Shown: piece after piece, positions 53,949-63,275 of the stretch | Numbering within the stretch: position 1 is the stretch's first letter | How the letters are laid out: each line of letters starts with the position of its first letter | Origin: Pseudomonas costantinii | GTDB lineage: Bacteria; Pseudomonadota; Gammaproteobacteria; Pseudomonadales; Pseudomonadaceae | Assembly: GCF_001870435.1 (NCBI RefSeq) | Contig: NZ_MDDR01000020.1 | Span: 62,001-126,000, forward strand | DNA length: 64,000 nucleotides | Direction of reading: 5' to 3' | Position numbers and translations under genes: made by a program | Notes under the pieces: generated by a model | The model's input: the letters and a program-made list of their open reading frames with translations, nothing else | Told to the model about the DNA's origin: nothing | The model's database searches: none

Positions 53949-55268
53949 ATGTTGCGAATCCTGCCTCTCATGACCTGCGCGCTGCTTGGTTTTTCGAGCA
54001 CTGCCATCAATGCTGCCGAAGCAAACTTCCCCGACGCCCAAGCCAGTGACCCGGCGCGTCTCAAATGGATGATCGGTGCCCCACCGCCGCCGGACCGAAC
54101 CCTGCGCTTTGAAGATGGCAGCTATTTTCGTTTCCCGGCCATGCGCTGGAGTGTGGCGAATTTTCGGCAACTGATGCCGACCGTCAATGTGTCCCGTGGG
54201 CTTGGTGCAGCGTTGGCGTTGCCCCGGCGCGCTGACGCTCGAATCGATGATCTGCCCGTTTTACCTACCGGCGCCAGCCAACCGCTGACCTGGCGCCAGA
54301 CACTGGATGCCACGTATACCGATGGCATTGTTGTCTTGCACCGAGGGGCTGTGGTGTATGAGCGCTACTTCGGGGTATTGAAGGAAGACGGACAGCATGC
54401 GGCCATGTCCGTCACCAAATCGGTGGTCGGTACGCTGGGCGCGATGCTGGTGGCCGACGGCACCCTCGATGCGCAAAAAAAGGTCGTCGACTACGTACCC
54501 GAACTGGCCCACTCCGCGTTCGGCAGTGCCACGCTGCGCCAGGTGCTGGACATGACCACCGCCCTGGACTACAGCGAAGACTACGCCGACCCCAACGCTG
54601 AAGTCTGGGCCCATGCCAACGCCGGTAACCCACTGCCCAAACCCAAGGACTACGTCGGGCCGCGCAGCTACTTCGAGTTCCTGCAAACCGTGCGACAACG
54701 CGGCGAGCATGGCCAGGCGTTTGGCTACAAAACCGTGAATACCGACGTGCTGGGCTGGGTGATCGCCCGTGCCACGGGCCGCAACGTCGCGCAACTGCTC
54801 AGTGAACGCATCTGGAGTCGGTTGGGCAGTGAACAGGATGCCTACTTCACCGTGGATTCCATCGGCACCCCGTTTGCCGGTGGGGGCCTGAACGCAGGGC
54901 TGCGGGACATGGCGCGTTTTGGTGAAATGCTGCGTAATAACGGTCGCTTCAACGGCCAGCAAATCGTCCCCGAAACAGTAGTGAAGGACATTCGCCAAGG
55001 CGGCGATAAACAGGCGTTTGCCCAGGCCGGCTATAGTCAGTTGAAGGGTTGGAGCTACCGCGCCATGTGGTGGGTCACCCACAACCCGGACGGCGCCTTC
55101 ATGGCCCGCGGGGTGCACGGCCAAAGCATTTATGTCGACCCGAAGGCCGAGATGGTGATTGTGCGTTTTGCCTCCCATCCGATTGCGGCCAATGCCGCGA
55201 ATGACGGCGTGACCTTACCGGCGTATGAGGCGATGGCGCGCTATCTGATTGCAAACCCAGGGGCCTGA
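53949..55268 (+). CDS. Serine hydrolase, beta-lactamase superfamily (NylB-like)
   Basis: ATG at 53949 is chosen (AAGGTG upstream), giving 439 aa with a signal peptide (residues 1-22, ending INA-AEA). The SxxK pair is S154/K157 in 'MSVTKSVVG', and a Tyr-containing 'FGYKTVNTDVLGWVIARATG' follows. The sequence 'VTKSVVGTLGAML...VVDYVPELAHSAFGSATLRQVLDMTTAL' is reminiscent of 6-aminohexanoate-dimer hydrolases and class C-related esterases. Periplasmic amidase or esterase activity is probable; the substrate is not known. It stands apart from its neighbours' operons. Confidence 0.85.
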   Translation: MLRILPLMTCALLGFSSTAINAAEANFPDAQASDPARLKWMIGAPPPPDRTLRFEDGSYFRFPAMRWSVANFRQLMPTVNVSRGLGAALALPRRADARIDDLPVLPTGASQPLTWRQTLDATYTDGIVVLHRGAVVYERYFGVLKEDGQHAAMSVTKSVVGTLGAMLVADGTLDAQKKVVDYVPELAHSAFGSATLRQVLDMTTALDYSEDYADPNAEVWAHANAGNPLPKPKDYVGPRSYFEFLQTVRQRGEHGQAFGYKTVNTDVLGWVIARATGRNVAQLLSERIWSRLGSEQDAYFTVDSIGTPFAGGGLNAGLRDMARFGEMLRNNGRFNGQQIVPETVVKDIRQGGDKQAFAQAGYSQLKGWSYRAMWWVTHNPDGAFMARGVHGQSIYVDPKAEMVIVRFASHPIAANAANDGVTLPAYEAMARYLIANPGA

Positions 55269-55301
55269 CCCCTGCTCTCTCACTTACACGAGAACACGCC
55301 C

Positions 55302-55631
55302 TTGTCACAACCCGGCGATAACCACCAGCGCGCCCTGGACAGATTCTTGAACGAACATCCGGACGTGGTCACGCAATTGGACAACCTGAACCCCTTGGCG
55401 GCCCAGGCCAAGGGGGAAACCCTGGCGCAGTATCGCGCTGAACGCCTGCATGAAGCCTTCGAAGCCGAAGCGGAACGTCAGAATATGTTTGCCTGGGAGC
55501 TGACCCTCAAGTTGACGGCCGACTCCAACGAGGCCTTCGAGGCCCAACGCCTCGAAGTGCACAAGGAAGTCGCGCAGATGGCGGGGTTGAGCTGGGACGA
55601 ATATTGCCAACTGCATGATTTGGCCCACTGA
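55302..55631 (+). CDS. Small DUF6388-like hypothetical protein
   Basis: This 109-aa all-helical protein starts at TTG 55302. Its 'RFLNEHPDVVTQLDNLNPLAAQAKGETLAQYRAERLHEAFEAEAERQNMFAWELTLKLTA' segment fits the short Pseudomonas proteins I recall as DUF6388. No function is known. It ends 4 bp before the stop of the convergent kinase gene. It is not obviously part of the type VI secretion cluster, although it abuts it. Confidence 0.8.
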   Translation: MSQPGDNHQRALDRFLNEHPDVVTQLDNLNPLAAQAKGETLAQYRAERLHEAFEAEAERQNMFAWELTLKLTADSNEAFEAQRLEVHKEVAQMAGLSWDEYCQLHDLAH

Positions 55632-55635
55632 GCGG

Positions 55636-56478
55636 CTACAGGTACCAGGGGCGTCGGTGGCTGCCCATCACCTCGCGTAATTCGGCGACTGTGATGGTTC
55701 GGCGTTCAGGGTCAACCGCCAAGGCTGAGCTTAACGCCGGCCAACAATGCCTGGGCAATCGCCGAGGCCGTGGCAGCCTTTGTGTGGGCTGACGCTCGCC
55801 AAGGCGCTTTCCGTTGGCCAGTTCATACAATACGCACGCTACGCCATACAGGTCTGCGGCTGCGGTTAGAGCACCGCCGGCCAGTAATTCCGGCGCAGCG
55901 TAAGCGGGCGTCCAGGCATTGAAACGGTTGCGACTCAAACTCGGCAAACCCGCTACCACCTGCGCCTGGGAGTGGCCCAGGCCAAAGTCGAACAAACGCA
56001 CCCCCTCTTCGCTCACCATGACGTTGGCCGGTTTGACATCGCCGTGCAGGACATTGTGTTGGTGGACGTAAACCAGAGCATCCAACAACTGCATGGCCAT
56101 CGGCTGCAGTTCTCGCCAGGACAATCCATCGGGACACTCCAGGAGGAGTCGGTCCAGGGTAATGCCGTGCATCAATTCCATGGTGAAAAAAGCGCTCTGG
56201 CGGGCGGTGTCAACCTCGAACGAAAACGTCCGAACCACGCGCTCATGGCACAGGCTGCGAGTCAGGGCAAACTCGCTGTACAACAGCACATGCGCGTCAG
56301 GGCACTCGGAAAAAGTCTCTCCCAGCAGTTTGAGTGCCACGCTGGAGCAAGGCTCGCCAAACTGCTCGTGCAACAGGTCTCGAGCGCGATAAACCACGCC
56401 CATCCCGCCCCTGCCCAGCTCGCGTTCAAGGCGATAACGCCCGGCGAGCACGCTGGACGGGGCCAATGCCTCACTCAT
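55636..56478 (-). CDS. stk1: Type VI secretion-associated Ser/Thr protein kinase
   Basis: This 280-aa soluble kinase has a glycine loop GRGGMG (22-27), K50 in 'VALK', H145-G-D-V-K-P (HGD in place of HRD), D164-F-G and A195-P-E. It is the last gene of the type VI set and overlaps the phosphatase gene by 4 bp. In the P. aeruginosa H2 cluster, stk1 and stp1 occupy the same place. Threonine phosphorylation read by an FHA protein controls assembly in systems of this kind. Unlike PpkA it lacks a membrane helix and sensor domain. Confidence 0.9.
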   Translation of the reverse strand: MSEALAPSSVLAGRYRLERELGRGGMGVVYRARDLLHEQFGEPCSSVALKLLGETFSECPDAHVLLYSEFALTRSLCHERVVRTFSFEVDTARQSAFFTMELMHGITLDRLLLECPDGLSWRELQPMAMQLLDALVYVHQHNVLHGDVKPANVMVSEEGVRLFDFGLGHSQAQVVAGLPSLSRNRFNAWTPAYAAPELLAGGALTAAADLYGVACVLYELANGKRLGERQPTQRLPRPRRLPRHCWPALSSALAVDPERRTITVAELREVMGSHRRPWYL

Positions 56479-57203
56479 GGCTGTACCACAACGGCAGTGA
56501 GATCATCCCGGGTGGGCCTGCGCAACACCATCGCAAATAACCGATCCACCACCTGTGCCGGTGTGCCCACGCTCAAAGCCCTGCCCAGGTCAGCGTGGCT
56601 GAGTGCCTGATACAGACCATCACTGCACAACAGAAATACATCCCCCGGCCGAGTGCTGAGCTCCAGCACGTCAAGATGCAATGGCGCACGTGCACCAATG
56701 GCCCGGGTCAAGGCCCTGGCATCAGGGTGGGCTTGGGCCTGAACCGCACTCAATTGGCGCTCATCCATGAGGCGCTGAAGCAGCGAATGATCCCTCGACA
56801 ACTGATACAGGCGCTGCTCGCGCCACAGGTAACAACGACTGTCCCCAGCCCACAGACATACCGCACGCCCCTCCTCAAGCAGCAACGCCACAACGGTACT
56901 GCCCCGTGTGGCGTCGGGGCTTGCGGTAGGCGCGCCCGCAATGCCCAGTCGCCTGTTGACGCCTTGCAGGCTTTGCCGAGCCGCACTGACTCGCTGATCG
57001 AGGCTGCCTTGAGCAGACAATGAAGCCAGACTGCTGATCACCCACCGGCTAGCCACATCCCCGTCCTGATGGCCACCCATTCCGTCCGCCACCGCCCAGC
57101 AACCTTTTTGCGGGCAATCCAGAAACGCATCTTCGTTACGCGGCCGGGACTGACCCCGTTGCGTACGCCCGGCACTGCGCCAATGCATAGGCATGGGGCT
57201 CAC
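56475..57203 (-). CDS. stp1: PP2C-type protein phosphatase
   Basis: This protein is about 242 aa. The PP2C motifs are 'RPRNEDAF', 'WAVADGMGGHQDGDVAS', 'LWAGDSRCYLW', 'LLCSDGLYQAL' and 'TRDDLTAVVV', with all metal-binding Asp residues. GTG at 57203 is chosen: GGAG lies 5 nt upstream and it overlaps the tssM stop as GTGA. ATG at 57194 or 57188 is also possible. It should reverse the phosphorylation made by the adjacent kinase, as PppA and Stp1 do in Pseudomonas type VI systems. Confidence 0.9.
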   Translation of the reverse strand: MSPMPMHWRSAGRTQRGQSRPRNEDAFLDCPQKGCWAVADGMGGHQDGDVASRWVISSLASLSAQGSLDQRVSAARQSLQGVNRRLGIAGAPTASPDATRGSTVVALLLEEGRAVCLWAGDSRCYLWREQRLYQLSRDHSLLQRLMDERQLSAVQAQAHPDARALTRAIGARAPLHLDVLELSTRPGDVFLLCSDGLYQALSHADLGRALSVGTPAQVVDRLFAMVLRRPTRDDLTAVVVQP

Positions 57204-60200
57204 AGTTGCTCCGGCAGTCGGAAGGTGCGCCACACCTCCATTTCAAACGGGCTGGGCGTGCGTTGACTGGTCAGCAGGTAATTGGCGCGCAAACCGGCGA
57301 GGTCCGCCTTGAATATCTGCGTATTGCGCCCACTCGCCGGCTCTCTCTGAAGCAAGTCGAAAAACCTGAACAACGACCAGGCCCCGGTATTTTTCTCGAT
57401 ACCCAAAGGCCGTTGCTCTGTCCCCCTCTCCAGTACGAGGCTGCTACGACCGTTGTCTGCGTCTGTAGGCCAATGAAACACCATGGGCACAATCGTCCCA
57501 TGACGATACTCCAGCTGCTTCTCGCCAAAGCGCAGGGTCGCCCGACTGACCGACTGATCCAGACTGTAGGGCGCCAAGGTAAATCGAACAGACAACTCGC
57601 CCTGTTCCTCAGTGAAAAAGCTGTGGCGGATCACCTGGGCTTTCATCAGTTGGTCCAACAACGAGCGGGATATTGGTAAACTACTGCCATCCAGACCGCG
57701 CAGCCTGTAACGACCACCATCGGCGCTGATAAAGGGACGCAGGTAGCCCTCATAAAAGCGAGCCATTACGCCTTGTGGCTTGAAGAACTCTTGAAAATCA
57801 TTGAGGGCGACATCGCTGGTCGCGTGGGCATTGAATGGGTAACGTTGGCGGATCGCCTTGGCGTAGAGGCCGTGCACTTCGCTTTGATAGCGTTGGTTGA
57901 CGTGCGCGTAGGCACCCTCCAACAGGTGGCGCCAACTGTCGTCTGCCATACCCTCAAACCAACCGGCGAGCGGCAACGGTAAACGCGCAGCAGCATCACG
58001 CAAGTTGCCCAACACATCCTGCTGCCCTTCCATTCGCCGCTTAACTCTTTGGAAGGCCGCCTGCTCCGGTGAACTTTCCCGGTTCAGCGCCGCCAGTTGC
58101 AGGTGCAATTCGTCGAGCAGTCGCAACGCCTGGGTCAACTCGACACCCGGGTTCTGCTGTTCATCGAGCAACTGGTGCAAAGGCTCAAAACGCCGCTGCA
58201 ACGCACGGCGGGCGGAATCGGGAAGTACCGCTACCTGCCCGTCCGCCACAACTGACTGAGCCAGAACACCCAACTCACCCGTCTGATGGGCCACGTTGCC
58301 CAAAAGCTCATGGGTGGGCAGCAAACGCGTGTTTTCACGAAGCAGCAGCAATAACTGCATCAGCGGTGACTGGGCTGATGTCAGACCTGCGAGCCGTTCG
58401 GCATCGTGTCTGAGGCTGTCAGTCTGCTGCAGGCTGACTCGGCCAAGGGCAGCGCTCCAGGCATCAGCATACTCAGTGAAGTAGCGCTGTTGCAGTTCAA
58501 TCATCAACCGACGCAAATCCACAGCACTCAGGTCGGTGCCCTCGCCCAATACCCAGTTGTCCTGTGCGATGGCATTCACCAACCTTGGGCCTTGCGCCTC
58601 GAAGTACTGCAAGTACCTTTTTGTGTAGAACCCGGGAATAGGTGGATCAATGGCGGCGAATACCTTGCCCTCCACAAGACGCAAAGGCTCCAGGTTGCGC
58701 GATTGTTCGCGCAACACTCGATACACCACATCGGCCAACGACTCACCCCGCAGTTCTTTACGCGCCTGCGCCACCAGCTCTTCGTTGAGCGAAGCTGCAA
58801 ACGGTTGTTCAAGCAGGCGAGCAAGGTGTTCATTCAGGCGTTTCTGCGCCGACGTATCACCCGCATAACGTACAGACCAATGATCTGCCACGCGTTGCGC
58901 CAACCAGCCTGCATCCCGGCGCTCACGCAAACTCAGCATCAAGTAGGCGCGCAAACTTTCCAGCAACCGTTCACGATCCCCAAGGCTTGCACGTACCTGC
59001 TCTTCAAGCTGGGCAGTTATCCGGGCCAGCAGTTGCTGATGCAGCGCTTGCTCATACGCACGGGTCAATAAAGGGCGGCTCACCTCACCTTGATACAGCC
59101 CGGCGCGCTCAACGAACCGTGCGTTATGCGCAAAAGGGAAAACCTGCGTCGCCGCCAAGCGCGCATCCAACAGGGCCAGGACCACCAACATGTCCTCGGC
59201 CCCCTGCACGGTGGGAGAAGGTTGTGCGGTCAATGCTGCCAATTGCAACAAGCGTTGCTGGTTGACCGAGTAACTGTGCGTCCACAACCATCCGGCGCCA
59301 CCGATAACAACTGCCGCCGCCATTACCAGCAACCCTTGGCGTCGACGAATACGATGTTGCTCCTGGGTCTGCAACCCCGCGAGATCGGCCTCAGCGAAGA
59401 TCACCCGGCTGAACAGGCCCTGGATAAAGTGGTTGCGCCTGTCGCCGGCGCTGGTCAAATAGAACCCGCGCAAACCGTTGATGCGCTGATAACGATGCGC
59501 GGAAAAAGCCGACTCGACGAACAGGCATAAACGTTCGCCTAAGTGTGCCGCCTGTTGGGGAAAATCAAGCATATGGCCACGGCGCTCGACATTGCGCTCT
59601 TGGTGTAATCGTGTGATCAACTCACTACTCAGACGCTGCAGCAACGTCTCGAAAGCCTGGCGCACCTGTGCGATGTCAATACCCGCCGTGCCTGCGTCGA
59701 GGCGCTGGCCAAGCACGCTTGCGGCATCCTCACCCGGGGACGAGTCAAAGAACTCGGTAAACCCGGGTACCCGATCTGCCTGGGTCAACAGCAGATAGAC
59801 GGGTACATCCACATGCAATATCTGCTGGATTTCCTGCAACCGGGAATGCACATGGCGCGCATGGTAATTCAGGTCATGATCATTGCCGGTCAACAGCGTA
59901 TCCACCGACAGCGTCACTACCACACCATTGAGTGGACGAGCTCGACGCCGCAACCTGAGCAAACTCAACAAGGTTGACCAGCCCGCGGCATCCACCGAGC
60001 TGTCGAGTTGCGTCAGGTAGCGCCCCGGGGTATCGATGAGTACACCCTCGTTGGCGAAATACCACTCGCAATAAGCAGTGCCTTGCGTCGGGGGCGCCTC
60101 CACCCGATCAAACGGCAACTGCAAACCAGCCGCCGCCAACAGATGCGTCTTGCCACTGCCTTGTTCACCGATCAACAGGTACCAGGGCAAATCATTGCGC

Positions 60201-60568
60201 CAACGCTCGTTGTGCCCTGCGTAACGGCTGGAGGTTTTCAGCCTGTGGACCGCCTCCTTGAAGCGACCTCGTACGTGTTTCTGCTCGTCCTCGACCCATC
60301 CCAACTGCTGATGGTGTGCCTGCTTTTCAGGCTTCTTGAGTCCTGCCGCACCGCGCCCTCCAGTAAGGACCATCGCCAGCCCCCACAGCAAAAACAGCGC
60401 ACTGATAGTGACCAGTCGAGCAGTCGAGTCCTGCCAGAACCGGTGGTCATCTACCGCCAGTAACGGCCCGAAAAACCATACAAATACCGCACTGCAAAGC
60501 ACCAGCAACAAACTCCAGACCCAAATCGTGCCCAGCACGGTGCCCGCGTTCTTGAAGAATGCGTTCAT
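57200..60568 (-). CDS. tssM: Type VI secretion system membrane subunit TssM (IcmF)
   Basis: The 1122-aa protein has two N-terminal transmembrane helices (about 12-34 and 50-70), a cytoplasmic domain with Walker A 'GEQGSGKT' (134-141), a third helix near 427-447 ('GLLVMAAAVVIGGAGWLW') and a long periplasmic part with the IcmF/VasK C-terminal domain. With TssL and TssJ it forms the envelope-spanning complex that docks the baseplate. GGGAG precedes its ATG. The intact Walker A suggests an ATP-binding variant; some TssM proteins lack this motif. Confidence 0.96.
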   Translation of the reverse strand: MNAFFKNAGTVLGTIWVWSLLLVLCSAVFVWFFGPLLAVDDHRFWQDSTARLVTISALFLLWGLAMVLTGGRGAAGLKKPEKQAHHQQLGWVEDEQKHVRGRFKEAVHRLKTSSRYAGHNERWRNDLPWYLLIGEQGSGKTHLLAAAGLQLPFDRVEAPPTQGTAYCEWYFANEGVLIDTPGRYLTQLDSSVDAAGWSTLLSLLRLRRRARPLNGVVVTLSVDTLLTGNDHDLNYHARHVHSRLQEIQQILHVDVPVYLLLTQADRVPGFTEFFDSSPGEDAASVLGQRLDAGTAGIDIAQVRQAFETLLQRLSSELITRLHQERNVERRGHMLDFPQQAAHLGERLCLFVESAFSAHRYQRINGLRGFYLTSAGDRRNHFIQGLFSRVIFAEADLAGLQTQEQHRIRRRQGLLVMAAAVVIGGAGWLWTHSYSVNQQRLLQLAALTAQPSPTVQGAEDMLVVLALLDARLAATQVFPFAHNARFVERAGLYQGEVSRPLLTRAYEQALHQQLLARITAQLEEQVRASLGDRERLLESLRAYLMLSLRERRDAGWLAQRVADHWSVRYAGDTSAQKRLNEHLARLLEQPFAASLNEELVAQARKELRGESLADVVYRVLREQSRNLEPLRLVEGKVFAAIDPPIPGFYTKRYLQYFEAQGPRLVNAIAQDNWVLGEGTDLSAVDLRRLMIELQQRYFTEYADAWSAALGRVSLQQTDSLRHDAERLAGLTSAQSPLMQLLLLLRENTRLLPTHELLGNVAHQTGELGVLAQSVVADGQVAVLPDSARRALQRRFEPLHQLLDEQQNPGVELTQALRLLDELHLQLAALNRESSPEQAAFQRVKRRMEGQQDVLGNLRDAAARLPLPLAGWFEGMADDSWRHLLEGAYAHVNQRYQSEVHGLYAKAIRQRYPFNAHATSDVALNDFQEFFKPQGVMARFYEGYLRPFISADGGRYRLRGLDGSSLPISRSLLDQLMKAQVIRHSFFTEEQGELSVRFTLAPYSLDQSVSRATLRFGEKQLEYRHGTIVPMVFHWPTDADNGRSSLVLERGTEQRPLGIEKNTGAWSLFRFFDLLQREPASGRNTQIFKADLAGLRANYLLTSQRTPSPFEMEVWRTFRLPEQL

Positions 60569-60584
60569 TGATTGCTCCCAGCGT

Positions 60585-61445
60585 TTACAAGGGCGTCTGA
60601 ATCAATTCCGACGCCGAAAATTGGAGGGGGTGCAGTGCATTCGTACGCTCTTCGCCCAGCGTCCAGGCAAATCCTGCATACATCACCAGTAAGCAGGCCA
60701 GGGCGAAGACCGAGACCCAAGTGGCCGAAAGAACGCGTAATCGCTTTCGTCGCCGCTGCCCCGCACTTGCAGCAGGTACATGCTCCGAGGGTGGATCACC
60801 CCGCACATGCCGGACCTGTCGATACAAGGCATCGCGAACGGCTTCAAGTTGCGACTCACCTCGCTCCATGATCCGGTACTTACCTTCGAATCCGATGGCC
60901 AGGCACAAGTACATCAATTCCAGCATCGCCAGATGCTTGATCGGATCGCGAGACAGCCGCTCCAGCAGTTGGAAAACTTTTTCGCCCCCGAAGGTTTCGT
61001 TGTGAAAGCGGCTCAACAAGCTCATCTTCGGCCAGTCGCTGCGACTGCCCCACGCCGTGGTGACCACCGCTTCGTCAATCACACTGCACAACACGTAGCG
61101 CGCCGATATGACCTGACTGCTCTCGCCTCCAAGACGCAAGGCGTGGGCTTCAAATTGAGTGACAAGCGACGAGAACCGGTCATTAACCGTGCCCAGGCTT
61201 TCGCGACCGGAGTAGCCCTTGAGCAGGGTCACTTGCGACAACAACGCCGATGCGGCCGCCACCAGGGGGTTTAGATCCATCTTGAAGCGCTGCTCACCCT
61301 GTGTTCGAGCGGCGTAGATCATCCGATCTTCCAATTGCTCAAAACGCGGCGGCGAAGGAAAATTCGTTATGGGTCCCTGCGTAGGCCCACGGCCCTCATG
61401 GTCGAGCAGGACGGTTTTCTCATCCTGCGGATATTCACTGTCCAT
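60585..61445 (-). CDS. tssL: Type VI secretion system protein TssL (DotU family), short form
   Basis: ATG at 61445 is preferred (AGGA upstream; a TTG at 61454 overlaps the tssK stop), giving 286 aa. The cytoplasmic DotU domain (about 50-230) has 'LNPLVAAASALLSQVTLLKG', 'VIDEAVVTTAWG' and 'HNETFGGEKVFQLLERLSRDP'. It is followed by one C-terminal transmembrane helix ('WVSVFALACLLVMYAGFAWTL'). There is no peptidoglycan-binding OmpA domain, so cell-wall anchoring must come from another protein. It lies between tssK and tssM. Confidence 0.95.
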   Translation of the reverse strand: MDSEYPQDEKTVLLDHEGRGPTQGPITNFPSPPRFEQLEDRMIYAARTQGEQRFKMDLNPLVAAASALLSQVTLLKGYSGRESLGTVNDRFSSLVTQFEAHALRLGGESSQVISARYVLCSVIDEAVVTTAWGSRSDWPKMSLLSRFHNETFGGEKVFQLLERLSRDPIKHLAMLELMYLCLAIGFEGKYRIMERGESQLEAVRDALYRQVRHVRGDPPSEHVPAASAGQRRRKRLRVLSATWVSVFALACLLVMYAGFAWTLGEERTNALHPLQFSASELIQTPL

Positions 61446-61450
61446 AGTGT

Positions 61451-62779
61451 TCAATTCCTGATGGCCCAGAAGTTGAGTTCAAGCGCTGAGAATTCACCGC
61501 CTACATGGAAGGCAAAACCACCCGACTGCTCCAACTGCGTGATATCGCGTGCGCTGAGATCGAGCATGAAATAGGTTTTGCCGGCATGGAACGGAATCTG
61601 CCGCGGCGCCACAGGCAGCGGTTTGACCTTGATACCCGCCAAGTGCAGGTTGACCAGCTCGCGGATACGCTCCACAGGCCCGACTTTCAAATGTGCCGGC
61701 AGGCGATGGCGCAACGCCTCCGAATCGCACTGCGCAGTGGCCGCCAGAATGAATGTGGCAGTGCCCAGCAACTTCAAGTCGCTCATCGGGCATACCAGCA
61801 CCCCATATTGACGTTGCTGCAGCGTCAGCTCGATGGCGTGTTGTTCCAGCACCATCGACAGCACAGAACGAACGCCCTCCATCAGCCCACGAAAACTCTC
61901 ACCCTGGTCACCATGTCTGTAACGCACATCCAGATGCGCACGTTTACTGTCGTTGGCGAATGTTGATAACTCGCCGAGCATCGACAGTAGCGCTCGGAAC
62001 AACGCTTCCGGGCGAACCTGGGCCTGGCTCAAGTAGTGACGTAGTTCCAACTCGGTACGATTGATCAGTTGCAGCATCAGGAAGTCGCCGACTTCCGAAC
62101 CGGCGGCCGTACCCTCACTCCGGATACGTGAAGCAATAGCATCCCCTCGACTGGCAAGCAGACTGATCACCTCCTTCAGACACGACGACACATACCCGCT
62201 GCCCTGAAGAAAAATAAAGGTTGGGATGAAATCCGCGTCCAGGTTCACGCCGCCTTCATCGGTAGAATCCAAGACCTGCGCAACCTTGAGTTTGACAAAG
62301 CTCTGGTCGCTTTGATGATCCCCCAATAGCAGACGCAAATCAGGGCGCGCGCAACGGATGCTGCAACGGGAATCGACACCGGCGTTCGAATCACCTACCT
62401 CGACATCACAGGCAAGGTAACGTGCCTGGACATCGGCCTGTTGCGGCTGGCGAACCTCGATCTGATTACCCGTGGCCAGCGGCAACGCCAGATAAATCCC
62501 ATGGCTCCCCGAGTTGGCCGGCACCTGCAACACCAAGGGTTCCATCACCCCGCTCAGCTCAAACAGGCTGCCGTCCGGCAAAACGCCACAGGCTTGGTTG
62601 ACCACCACCTTGCCAAACTTGAGGTACTGCAAGTCGACCTCCAATGTAAGGAATCCCCACGCATCAGAGTCCAACAAGCGAGTTCGATTGAGTTGCTGGT
62701 GGTAATAGCGGTCGTTGTGCTGCAAATGCTGAGGCCGTAACAGCATGCCTTCTTGCCAGATAACTTTATGAACGTGCAT
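61451..62779 (-). CDS. tssK: Type VI secretion system baseplate subunit TssK
   Basis: The 442-aa protein opens with the TssK signature 'VIWQEGMLLRPQHLQHNDRYY' and keeps full family length through to 'QLEQSGGFAFHVGGEFSALELNFWAIR'. TssK trimers link the baseplate wedges to the TssL/TssM membrane complex. GGAGGCAGAGTGAT before the ATG is a strong ribosome-binding site and lies inside the end of tssJ. Confidence 0.97.
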   Translation of the reverse strand: MHVHKVIWQEGMLLRPQHLQHNDRYYHQQLNRTRLLDSDAWGFLTLEVDLQYLKFGKVVVNQACGVLPDGSLFELSGVMEPLVLQVPANSGSHGIYLALPLATGNQIEVRQPQQADVQARYLACDVEVGDSNAGVDSRCSIRCARPDLRLLLGDHQSDQSFVKLKVAQVLDSTDEGGVNLDADFIPTFIFLQGSGYVSSCLKEVISLLASRGDAIASRIRSEGTAAGSEVGDFLMLQLINRTELELRHYLSQAQVRPEALFRALLSMLGELSTFANDSKRAHLDVRYRHGDQGESFRGLMEGVRSVLSMVLEQHAIELTLQQRQYGVLVCPMSDLKLLGTATFILAATAQCDSEALRHRLPAHLKVGPVERIRELVNLHLAGIKVKPLPVAPRQIPFHAGKTYFMLDLSARDITQLEQSGGFAFHVGGEFSALELNFWAIRN

Positions 62780-62780
62780 A

Positions 62781-63275
62781 TCACTCTGCCTCCATGTCAG
62801 GCGTGAATGAGGCGAGGCGAATACCCGTCTGGGCCAGCACCAGGTCAGTAAAGGTCAGTTGTTGCGGTGTAACAGGAACAACCCACCGCCATTGAACATG
62901 GGGCAGGTCTCGATAGGCCGCCAGCACCCCCAGAAAACGAGTGCCAGGGTCGAGCCTGAGCTTGAGGGCCAACGACTCACCCGGGCGCAGTTCAACTTCC
63001 TCACTGCTCACCCAGTCCTTGGGCAACGCTTGCTCAGCATTGCTGTACAGACTAAAGAAGTCGGCATTCTCAAAGGCCACGGCATGCCGCAACTCAATCA
63101 GGTGCACCACCACCGGAGAGGGTCGGCCGTGAAGATCAGGGTTGACTTGCTCGCTGGCGGTCAGCGCCACATCCAACTTGGTCAACGTAGAGAAAGGCGA
63201 TATGGCACTGCAGCCGGCCAACAGGCCGAGCAGGAGCAGCATTGATGCAAAGATGGCTCGATACATAACTGTCAT
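62781..63275 (-). CDS. tssJ: Type VI secretion system lipoprotein TssJ
   Basis: This 164-aa protein has a lipoprotein signal (residues 1-21) with lipobox LAGC and lipidated C22. The mature TssJ/VasD beta-sandwich includes 'DLHGRPSPVVVHLIELRHAVAFENADFFSLYSNAEQALPKDWVSSEEVELRPGES' in several strands. It sits in the outer membrane and binds the C-terminus of TssM. Its ATGA start overlaps the tagH stop. Confidence 0.95.
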   Translation of the reverse strand: MTVMYRAIFASMLLLLGLLAGCSAISPFSTLTKLDVALTASEQVNPDLHGRPSPVVVHLIELRHAVAFENADFFSLYSNAEQALPKDWVSSEEVELRPGESLALKLRLDPGTRFLGVLAAYRDLPHVQWRWVVPVTPQQLTFTDLVLAQTGIRLASFTPDMEAE

